Under the pieces are notes generated by a model, which was not told where the DNA came from, made no database searches, and saw nothing but the letters and a program-made list of their open reading frames with translations. This document shows positions 42,530 to 49,172 of a stretch of DNA of 64,000 bases, piece after piece. Both the position numbers and the translations under genes were made by a program. Source of the DNA: Chryseobacterium culicis (lineage in GTDB: Bacteria; Bacteroidota; Bacteroidia; Flavobacteriales; Weeksellaceae); the NCBI RefSeq assembly GCF_900108365.1, contig NZ_FNWQ01000001.1, positions 558,001 to 622,000 on the forward strand, written 5' to 3'. The first letter of the stretch is position 1. Every line of letters begins with the position of its first letter.

Positions 42530-42903
42530 TGAGAAAAGGAATCTCATTTTGGTTTCTGCTGGGACTATTGTCGTGGGGAGGAATAATTCTGCTGAGAAGA
42601 AACGGAATTATAATTCCCATTATTAATAATTATTTTACAGATTGTATTACAATTCCTATGTATTGTTATCTGATAGAATATATCATGAATGCTATGATGG
42701 GCTGGCAGTGGAAACCAGATTTGAAATTCGTACTCACCTCCGTACTGTATCTTTCTTTTTTATTTGAGGTGCTATGCCCGGAATTGTCTCCGCGTTTTAC
42801 AGGAGATGGGCTGGATGTGCTGGCGTATTCCGGAGGAGCAATAGGATATTACTTTATGGCAGTCAGAGAGGATGATAAAATCGCCGGCGATTCCACATCG
42901 TGA
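42529..42903 (+). CDS. Small multi-pass membrane protein, VanZ-like
   Basis: A 124-residue protein with about four hydrophobic segments (FWFLLGLLSWGGIILL, IIPIINNYFTDCITIPMYC, KFVLTSVLYLSFLFEVL, GDGLDVLAYSGGAIGYYF). The FTGDGLDVLAYSGGAIGYYF end fits VanZ-like small proteins, sometimes labelled magnesium-citrate transporter without evidence. Function unknown. Start at the ATG coupled to the preceding micro-ORF; the two genes form the divergent partner operon of the TetR gene. Confidence 0.65.
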   Translation: MRKGISFWFLLGLLSWGGIILLRRNGIIIPIINNYFTDCITIPMYCYLIEYIMNAMMGWQWKPDLKFVLTSVLYLSFLFEVLCPELSPRFTGDGLDVLAYSGGAIGYYFMAVREDDKIAGDSTS

Positions 42904-43043
42904 AGGAGATTGCCGGCTGTGTTATAGTTTTTATCCTGGTTCAATAATTATTCTTACTGCATTTTCTGCAGCCGTTTTCTTTCGGTTATGTTTACAAGAC
43001 AATTATTGAATGCAGAATGTTACATTGCAGGATGCATATTTTT

Positions 43044-43667
43044 TTATTTCCGTTCCAGTTTAATGATTGGACCTTTGTAAAACTTAGTCAGATCATACAG
43101 ATCCGTAAAATAACGCTGGAGGTCCGGAATAAGGTTATGGTCAAAATCTTTCAGACTGCATTGGTCTTCTGCCAGAAGATATAAAGATTGGTTATCTGGT
43201 TTCAGATATTCACAGAGAATGTTATCTTGATGCTGTTTTCTGTGGATAAGTTCCGTAAGAAATATTCCGTAGATCAGAAATTGGTTAAAATTTTTAGAAT
43301 CAACAATATAATTCATATCCTGTTTCAGCAGCTTTTCATAATCTGAAAGTATCTGCAGGAAATTTTTGGCGTGAGCAGTTGTTGGAATTTCGTAAAAAAG
43401 ATCAATACCATTGACGAAAAGCTGAGTTTTGGTCTCTTCATGATCTGAAGAATACACCTGATGGAACCATTGGAAAATAAGCAAAAGCTCTTCCTGGGTA
43501 AGCTTTTCAACAGAATCCTTTATTTTTTCTTTAATGGTTTCAAGGGTATTTTTCGCTTCAGGCTGAAGAAATTTCAGAATATTTTCTTCTTCACGGCACA
43601 GCTTATTGTACAAATTAATTTTGGCAACAGTGGGATTGGTCTTGATGAAATAAAGTTCTTCCGCCAT
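43044..43667 (-). CDS. Hypothetical protein
   Basis: A 207-residue soluble, largely helical protein. I recognise no domain. It has no signal peptide or membrane segment, is rich in Leu, Lys, Asp and Gln (IKEKIKDSVEKLTQEELLL) and has no Cys-based motif apart from scattered residues. Monocistronic and leftward; the frame is long enough and biased enough to be a real gene. Confidence 0.6.
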   Translation of the reverse strand: MAEELYFIKTNPTVAKINLYNKLCREEENILKFLQPEAKNTLETIKEKIKDSVEKLTQEELLLIFQWFHQVYSSDHEETKTQLFVNGIDLFYEIPTTAHAKNFLQILSDYEKLLKQDMNYIVDSKNFNQFLIYGIFLTELIHRKQHQDNILCEYLKPDNQSLYLLAEDQCSLKDFDHNLIPDLQRYFTDLYDLTKFYKGPIIKLERK

Positions 43668-43761
43668 AGTTATTTACCAAGTCAGCTTTTAAATGGTTAT
43701 TTAAATATACGAAATATGCGGTAACTGCATTAAAAAAATTAATATGCAATGAATGGTATGG

Positions 43762-44229
43762 CTATCGTACCGTTTCATGAAGTGCAATTCTGTTTCCTTC
43801 TGAGTCTTCAAATTCTGCTACAGCAAAACCGTATTTGTCGTCTGTTCTCTTGGGATAAAGAACGGAACCTCCATATCGAACCGCTTTTTCCAATGTTTGG
43901 TCAATATTCTCAGTTTTAAAATAAATAATAACACCATCTTTAGAAGGTTTGTAGGCCTCTCCTTTGGCCAATGCTCCTGTGATACCGCTGCTTTTTTCTT
44001 CAAAAGGAAACAAAGCCATCTCGTAGCCATCTATGATTTCTTTGGTAAAACTAAAGTTGAAAACGGCAGAATAAAATTTTTCAGCACGTTCCAAATCATT
44101 CACTGGAATTTCAAAGTAGACTGCAGGATTGGTGGGTTTCATATTTTTCGCAGGATCAGGTTTTTCTGACGGACTGCAAGATACACTTAATAGTAACAAA
44201 AACATGAAAAAGTAAGGAAGTGGTTTCAT
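43762..44229 (-). CDS. VOC family (glyoxalase-like) lipoprotein
   Basis: A 155-residue exported protein with lipobox LLSVSC, so anchored to a membrane by Cys19. The rest is one vicinal-oxygen-chelate unit: PAVYFEIPVNDLERAEKFYSAV opening, GVIIYFKTENIDQTLEKA and the closing FAVAEFEDSEGNRIALHE with the family's Glu metal position. A periplasmic lipoprotein of this family is unusual; most are cytoplasmic. Substrate unknown. It is divergent from the TetR-MFS pair, so it might belong to the same regulon. Confidence 0.82.
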   Translation of the reverse strand: MKPLPYFFMFLLLLSVSCSPSEKPDPAKNMKPTNPAVYFEIPVNDLERAEKFYSAVFNFSFTKEIIDGYEMALFPFEEKSSGITGALAKGEAYKPSKDGVIIYFKTENIDQTLEKAVRYGGSVLYPKRTDDKYGFAVAEFEDSEGNRIALHETVR

Positions 44230-44295
44230 GATCTGAAAGTTTAATGGCCGGACTATTATTTTCTTAATCTAAAAATAAAGTTTTTATCCCAATTT

Positions 44296-44334
44296 AAAAA
44301 ATAGATAGACTTATCTATTTTTTATGTAGATTTG
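44296..44334 (+). promoter_or_regulatory. TetR operator and -7 box, upstream site
   Basis: Arms aaaaaatagata (44296-44307) and tatctatttttt (44312-44323) with a 4-nt centre, followed by the -7 box TAGATTTG (44327-44334), 14 nt before the TetR start codon. Confidence 0.6.
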
Positions 44335-44348
44335 TGAAAATTTTCATC

Positions 44349-44912
44349 ATGAAAAAAGAAAAAGTGCGTGAAAGAATTATCAGGGTTGCTTCGGATCTGT
44401 TTTATAAGCAGGGGTACAATTCTACGGGAATCAATCAGATTATTGCTGAAGCTGATATTGCCATTGGTTCTTTGTACAATCATTTTTCCTCGAAAAATGA
44501 TCTTCTCCACGCTTATCTTGTTAAGGAAGAGCTGGATTGGTTTAAAGGATTTGAAAACAGTACCTCTACCATTTCAGATCCGAAAGAAAAACTTCTGGCA
44601 CTTATTGATTACAGAAAAAAACTGCAGCAGACATCAAAGTTTGCAGGGTGTCATTTCATTAAAATTATTTCCGAAATAGGAGAGGGGAATCCTTCCGTTT
44701 CCGGATTTGCCCAACAGCATAAAGAAAAACAAAAAGAGCTGATCAGAACATTAGTCAATGAATATACAGCACAAGCATTGATGACCGATCCCGAATTAAC
44801 AGCAAAAAGTATTTTTCTTTTGATAGAAGGTGCTGTGGTGACGTCTACCATCAGCAGGCAAAACGATTCTTTTGATCACGTAAAAAAAATTGTTCAGGGT
44901 TTATTACCCTAA
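44349..44912 (+). CDS. TetR/AcrR family regulator of the adjacent efflux pump
   Basis: A 187-residue TetR repressor. HTH: RERIIRVASDLFYKQGYNST, then INQIIAEADIAIGSLYNHF. The C-terminal domain (TetR_C type) has the FAGCHFIKIISEIGEG motif found in many drug-responsive TetR proteins. The start at ATG 44349 is preferred over the GTG five codons upstream, which lies in the -7 box. It precedes the MFS gene in one direction; both 5' regions carry ATAGATA / TATCTAT half-sites, so it probably controls itself and the pump. Confidence 0.87.
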   Translation: MKKEKVRERIIRVASDLFYKQGYNSTGINQIIAEADIAIGSLYNHFSSKNDLLHAYLVKEELDWFKGFENSTSTISDPKEKLLALIDYRKKLQQTSKFAGCHFIKIISEIGEGNPSVSGFAQQHKEKQKELIRTLVNEYTAQALMTDPELTAKSIFLLIEGAVVTSTISRQNDSFDHVKKIVQGLLP

Positions 44913-44930
44913 ATTTTTTATTCTTAAAAA

Positions 44931-44944
44931 ATAGATATATCTAT
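44931..44944 (+). promoter_or_regulatory. TetR operator, MFS-proximal site
   Basis: Perfect palindrome ATAGATATATCTAT, same half-sites as the upstream site without the 4-nt centre, 6 nt before the MFS start codon. Confidence 0.55.
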
Positions 44945-44950
44945 ATAAAA

Positions 44951-46363
44951 ATGAGATACAAGTATTTGAATTTGTGGGTGATATTGTTGGGTCAATTATT
45001 GATCATAATGGACATTTTTATCATCAATGTATCTGTACCCTCTATTGAGCGTGACCTTCATGCTTCTAACGGGGAGATGCAGTTCGTGATGGCCGCTTAT
45101 CTTATCGGATTTGCCTCTTTACTGATTACCGGGGGAAGATTGGGTGATCTGTATGGAAGGAAAAAGATGTATATCACCGGATTATCAGCGTTTATGATAA
45201 GTTCCGTTGCGTGTGGATTTTCTGCCGGAGCAGAGCAGCTGGTTATTTCAAGGTTCGTACAGGGGATAAGCGCAGCGATGATGGCCCCCCAGGTATTATC
45301 CATGATACAGATCCTGTTTCCCGGTCATAAGGAACGTACCGAAGCAATGGGCTGGTATGGAATTACAATTGGAATAGGAACTGTTTTGGGGCAGTTTCTT
45401 GGGGGGTATTTTTCTTCTCTGACCGTCATGGAAGAGCCCTGGAGATTTGTTTTTCTGATTAATGTTCCCCTAATTATACCGGCCGTTTTTTTTACCATCA
45501 AGGTATTGAATGAATCTAAGGCTTCTGTGAAGCAGTCTTTTAATACAGGAGGAGTTGTCATTCTTTCTGCAGGGCTGTTTTGTGCTACTTATGCCTTTAC
45601 CTTGTCTGAACATGAAGGATTTACCTTTAAAAATGGGTCATTAATGATCATTTCAGCAGGAATTTTGTTCATTTTCATAAAAGATCAAAAGAAAAGAATC
45701 CGGAATGAACGTTCTTATCTTATTGATTATGAGTTATTCCAATATAAAAACTTTAATCTTGGAATGGCAGCCGTTTCTTTCTTTTTTATCATGCTGGATT
45801 CCTATTTTTATATTCTTTCTCTCTTTTTTCAAAATGGCTTAAAGATCAGTCCACTGGCTGCGGGAGAAATTATCGTTTTTCAGGGATTAGGGTTTATCCT
45901 TGCTTCTGTTATGTCAGTAAAACTGATTTTAAAATATGGTAAAAAAGCCTTAATGGCAGGACTTTTATTTATTATTGCGGTACTTATCTTTCAGCTGTTG
46001 CTATTCAGAATGGAGATTAGTTTTCCTGTTTTTTATCTGTTGTTATTTTTGCATGGGCTGGGAATAGGGTCTGTCATTCCTTCTCTGGCTACTATTGCCC
46101 TGTCGGGAATGCCTGAAAAGCTTACCGGCAATGCTTCCGGTGTCTATAATACTTTTCAGCAGATTGCTGCTGTTATCGGAATTGTTGCCGTAGGAAGTAT
46201 TTTCAATTATTTTCTGGGAGAAAAACCTGAATATCAGGATTATCAGAACGCTTTTCTTGCAGCCATACTGATCAATATTTTATGCATTATTGTTGTGATT
46301 GTCTGTGTTTTTAAAGTTCCGGATGAGGTTCTTCCTGAAATGAGATATATTCCGAAAAAATGA
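44951..46363 (+). CDS. MFS transporter, DHA2 (14-TM drug:H+ antiporter) type
   Basis: A 470-residue export pump of the EmrB/QacA type with fourteen predicted helices. Diagnostic motifs: MDIFIINVSVPSIERDL (motif D1), ITGGRLGDLYGRKKMY (motif A), the QGISAAMMAPQVLSMI segment and GTVLGQFLGGYF (motif C, antiporter). It probably exports drugs or amphiphilic compounds across the inner membrane. Co-directional with the TetR gene 38 nt upstream, and under the same half-sites. Confidence 0.9.
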   Translation: MRYKYLNLWVILLGQLLIIMDIFIINVSVPSIERDLHASNGEMQFVMAAYLIGFASLLITGGRLGDLYGRKKMYITGLSAFMISSVACGFSAGAEQLVISRFVQGISAAMMAPQVLSMIQILFPGHKERTEAMGWYGITIGIGTVLGQFLGGYFSSLTVMEEPWRFVFLINVPLIIPAVFFTIKVLNESKASVKQSFNTGGVVILSAGLFCATYAFTLSEHEGFTFKNGSLMIISAGILFIFIKDQKKRIRNERSYLIDYELFQYKNFNLGMAAVSFFFIMLDSYFYILSLFFQNGLKISPLAAGEIIVFQGLGFILASVMSVKLILKYGKKALMAGLLFIIAVLIFQLLLFRMEISFPVFYLLLFLHGLGIGSVIPSLATIALSGMPEKLTGNASGVYNTFQQIAAVIGIVAVGSIFNYFLGEKPEYQDYQNAFLAAILINILCIIVVIVCVFKVPDEVLPEMRYIPKK

Positions 46364-46431
46364 GACCTTTACACATTTCATCTTTCAAATGTCACTGTCA
46401 GCAATTCAGATTGTACAGTTTTCTACTAACG

Positions 46432-46466
46432 GAAAAGCTGAATGTAAAACATCCAGCTTTATTGAT
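46432..46466 (+). terminator. Terminator after the MFS gene
   Basis: Stem aaagctgaatgt / acatccagcttt (one mismatch), AAA loop, then TATTG; weak tail. Confidence 0.5.
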
Positions 46467-46482
46467 TCTTAACTAAAAAAAA

Positions 46483-46896
46483 TTAATTTGATTCCGTATA
46501 CTTTTTGAAATTATCAAGAATAGCCTGCCAACCACCCTTCTGCATTTCTTCAGGATTTTGATTTTCCGGATCGAAAGCTACGTTGAGGTGGGTTTGCCCC
46601 TCCTGTTCTTTAAAGTCAACCTCTACCTGCCTTCCGTCCGGCATGGTATACTTAAAGTTTTCACCGTCTTTTATTTCATCATAAACCGCTTCGAAGTCGA
46701 AACCGAAGCTTCCGTCTTTGGCCTCCATCCTTGCAGCATATTTTCCTCCCACTCTCATATCATTGGAGGCTGAGGGACACTGCCATGAAGGATCTGCAAA
46801 GTTCCACTGTGTAATGTGTTCCGGACTGGTGTAATAATTCCATACTTTTTTTGCATCTGCGTTAATGGCAGCAGAAACTGTGATTTTGTGGCTCAT
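46483..46896 (-). CDS. AHSA1/SRPBCC family protein
   Basis: A 137-residue Bet v1-fold protein: KITVSAAINADAKKVWNYYT start, SPEHITQWNFAD and GGWQAILDNFKKYTE close. Ligand-binding or activating factor type; role unknown. Third gene of a leftward ArsR-AHSA1-AHSA1 operon, 2 nt after the preceding gene. Confidence 0.85.
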   Translation of the reverse strand: MSHKITVSAAINADAKKVWNYYTSPEHITQWNFADPSWQCPSASNDMRVGGKYAARMEAKDGSFGFDFEAVYDEIKDGENFKYTMPDGRQVEVDFKEQEGQTHLNVAFDPENQNPEEMQKGGWQAILDNFKKYTESN

Positions 46897-46898
46897 TT

Positions 46899-47402
46899 TT
46901 ATGGTTTTAATGTTAATAATAATTCATCAAGTTTTTCTAGAGTAGCCCTCATTCCCTGTTCCATACCCATTTCGATAACGGTTTGAAGGTCGGTTAATGA
47001 CTGATAGGTGACAACCGTTTCTACCAAAGTGTTTTCGTTTTTATCTGTAAAACTGACTGCCCATTCTGCCTGAGGTAAAGCTGTGTTGATTTCTCCTTTT
47101 TCGTTGCAAAATGCATCGCTTGAAGAATAAGAATCAATAGGGTTGATCTTGTGATAGCTAACCCATCCCCAATATTCAGTTCCATTGGGGTCTACCATGG
47201 CATAATGCCAGTGTCCGCCTTCACGGAAGTCCATCGACTTTGTTTTAGTGGTCAGTGGTTTTGGAGCAAACCATCGGTCAAGAAGCTCACTCTTTGTGTA
47301 ACAGTCCCAAACCATTTGCCGGCTTGCCATAAACTCACGTCTGATTGTTAAAGTGTTCTTTTCCTTATCTGCAAGAAAATCGAACTGAAGATGATGTTTC
47401 AT
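46899..47402 (-). CDS. AHSA1/SRPBCC family protein
   Basis: A 167-residue Bet v1-fold protein: LTIRREFMASRQMVWDCYTK, then SELLDRWFAPKPL, the GGHWHYAMVDPNG hairpin, and MEQGMRATLEKLDELL at the end, all typical of the AHSA1 group usually co-encoded with ArsR regulators. Ligand unknown. Middle gene of the ArsR operon, 41 nt after the regulator. Confidence 0.87.
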   Translation of the reverse strand: MKHHLQFDFLADKEKNTLTIRREFMASRQMVWDCYTKSELLDRWFAPKPLTTKTKSMDFREGGHWHYAMVDPNGTEYWGWVSYHKINPIDSYSSSDAFCNEKGEINTALPQAEWAVSFTDKNENTLVETVVTYQSLTDLQTVIEMGMEQGMRATLEKLDELLLTLKP

Positions 47403-47443
47403 ACTATTATTTTATAGTTTGTTTTGGTTAAATAATTTGATCC

Positions 47444-47770
47444 TTATTGCTGCTGGCTTTTTAAGGTTGCCAGTAAAGTGTCAAGCTGGTCGAAACGGCT
47501 TTCCCATATCTTTCTGAACTGTTCCAGCCAGTGATCAATTTCTTTCATTTTATCAATTTGTAGAAAATAATAAATTTCTCTTCCCTGATGATTTTGGGTC
47601 ACCAATTCACATTCAGTCAGGATTTTAAGATGTTTTGAAACTGCCTGCCTGGTCGTGTCAAAATGTTCTGCTATCGTATTGGGTGTCATTGCCTGTACTG
47701 CTATCAGTGCAATAATTGCCCTGCGGGTGGGATCTGCTACAGCCTGAAAAATATCTCTTCTCATAGACAA
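47444..47770 (-). CDS. ArsR family transcriptional regulator
   Basis: A 108-residue winged-helix regulator: MRRDIFQAVADPTRRAIIAL, AEHFDTTRQAVSKHLKILTE (recognition helix), REIYYFLQIDKMKEIDHW. No Cys, so not a classical metal-sensing ArsR; of the type that pairs with AHSA1-like genes. Operator candidates overlap its own -7 box upstream, suggesting autoregulation of the three-gene operon. Confidence 0.9.
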   Translation of the reverse strand: MSMRRDIFQAVADPTRRAIIALIAVQAMTPNTIAEHFDTTRQAVSKHLKILTECELVTQNHQGREIYYFLQIDKMKEIDHWLEQFRKIWESRFDQLDTLLATLKSQQQ

Positions 47771-47784
47771 TAATTTTTAAATGA

Positions 47785-47813
47785 AACCATATGGTTGCAA
47801 ATATATGTGCAAC
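47785..47813 (-). promoter_or_regulatory. ArsR operator overlapping its promoter
   Basis: AACCATATGGTT (47785-47796) is a perfect palindrome and GTTGCA (47794-47799) N8 TGCAAC (47808-47813) is a second inverted repeat. The leftward -7 box TATATTTG lies inside the latter at 47805-47798. Confidence 0.6.
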
Positions 47814-47925
47814 TTTTCGGTTTCGCAAGTTTTTTTTTGAAAAATGAACAGATCAAAAACTGTAATTAATAATAATTTGCTGTAAAAGCTATGTAATCAG
47901 TTGTTTATAATGTTATTGCTGTCCG

Positions 47926-48126
47926 CTATTTTCTGTTTTCGCGCATCGCTTTAATCAATCTGTCATTTCTTTTATCGGCTCTTTCATTATTAAGAGAAAG
48001 AACAGCCCATATGGCAGCCGGAAGCCATCCGATCAGTGTAATCTGTAAAATCAGACAGAGAATTCCGGTGAGAACTTTTCCACGGATCATAAATGATAAG
48101 AAGGGGAGTACTATAGCTAACAACAT
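47926..48126 (-). CDS. YqaE/Pmp3-like small membrane protein
   Basis: A 66-residue protein with two hydrophobic helices (LLAIVLPFLSFMIRG and LTGILCLILQITLIGWLPAAIWAVLSL) and a basic tail (ERADKRNDRLIKAMRENRK). It fits the Pmp3/YqaE family of stress-inducible plasma membrane peptides. Downstream of the TPR protein gene by 24 nt on the same strand, so perhaps co-transcribed. Confidence 0.72.
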   Translation of the reverse strand: MLLAIVLPFLSFMIRGKVLTGILCLILQITLIGWLPAAIWAVLSLNNERADKRNDRLIKAMRENRK

Positions 48127-48150
48127 GAGTGTAAGTTTTAATTGATTTTT

Positions 48151-48534
48151 TTAACGGGACTGCGGATCAAAATATGCTTTAAAAGTAAGGGGATCTTCTG
48201 TTGACGCTTCAGCTTCTTCAAGATATTCCAGATATTCTTCCTGATGTTTCTGCATATAAACAAGTACAATGGAAAGGTTGACAAACAGATTTTTGTCTTT
48301 GGAACCCAAATGTAATGCCTTTTCTAAATAATCCAGCGCCATTTCGTTTTCTCCCATATCAGAATATACAGCACCAATATTGGTGAGAGCTGAAGTATTT
48401 TCAGGCTCAATCCGTAAAATTTCCTCTAATTCTTTCACTAAGAGATCATTTAAAGTATCCCAATGGTCTTCATTTTCCCATCTTTTAGCCTGAAGTTTTT
48501 TTACGTTTTCTAATCTTTGTTTTATCGTGCTCAT
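48151..48534 (-). CDS. Tetratricopeptide repeat protein
   Basis: A 127-residue soluble protein with two or three TPR units (residues 30-105): ELEEILRIEPENTSALTNIG, then YSDMGENEMALDYLEKALHLG and DKNLFVNLSIVLVYMQ. Probably a protein-protein contact module. No catalytic motif. Neighbours give no hint of the partner. Confidence 0.75.
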   Translation of the reverse strand: MSTIKQRLENVKKLQAKRWENEDHWDTLNDLLVKELEEILRIEPENTSALTNIGAVYSDMGENEMALDYLEKALHLGSKDKNLFVNLSIVLVYMQKHQEEYLEYLEEAEASTEDPLTFKAYFDPQSR

Positions 48535-48702
48535 TATTTACAATTACTAATGGATCGTTTCCCCGTACAAATTTAGCTTTCCTAAAATACATATTTGGTT
48601 TTTTCTTTAGTAAAATATTTTATTCTTTAAGCCAATACTAGGGTTCATTTTTCAAAAGTTCATGATAACTGTAGAATGGATTTTAATAACCATTAGTTGG
48701 AA

Positions 48703-48738
48703 GTAAAAAGAACAGCAATCGCTGTTCTTTTTGTATTG
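48703..48738. terminator. Bidirectional intrinsic terminator
   Basis: Stem aaaaagaacagc (48705-48716) / gctgttcttttt (48721-48732) with AATC loop and a T run; follows the 138-residue protein gene on the lower strand. Confidence 0.8.
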
Positions 48739-48746
48739 TTTTTAAT

Positions 48747-49163
48747 CTATTGAACCAATTCTTTCAGTGTTTTTTCTGACTTCATCAGCTCACCGTCCGG
48801 AATCTGATGATTAAGGTAGGTGAAAAGTAAATTGGTTACCCAGCTGTCTTCAATATTGTGAATGAAGTAAGAGCATATCAGGCCAAAATCATCGGAAATA
48901 TATGCCGGCAGATCTGAAGAACCTGTATTTCTGAATGTGGAAACAAATATTTCCTTTCGGATATCGCTAATTTTATCTTCAGTTTCCTCATCAGTAGATT
49001 TTTCTTCAATGGCTTGATAAGCATTCATCCACCTGTCAGAAAATTCAGAAGAATCTCTGTTGTCAAGAATTTTATCAATCTTTTCAGGCGTAATGTTGTC
49101 AAGAATCATTTTTAATGATTTATTAAAAACTAATTCTAATGCGTTTATTTCTTCTGTCATCAT
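48747..49163 (-). CDS. Hypothetical acidic protein, downstream of M3 peptidase
   Basis: A 138-residue protein, soluble, acidic and helix-rich, without a recognised domain. Starts MMTEE (the second ATG is equally possible). It begins 9 nt after the M3 peptidase stop codon and ends at a terminator, so it is the second gene of that operon. Function unknown. Confidence 0.65.
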   Translation of the reverse strand: MMTEEINALELVFNKSLKMILDNITPEKIDKILDNRDSSEFSDRWMNAYQAIEEKSTDEETEDKISDIRKEIFVSTFRNTGSSDLPAYISDDFGLICSYFIHNIEDSWVTNLLFTYLNHQIPDGELMKSEKTLKELVQ

Positions 49164-49172
49164 CCAATAATT

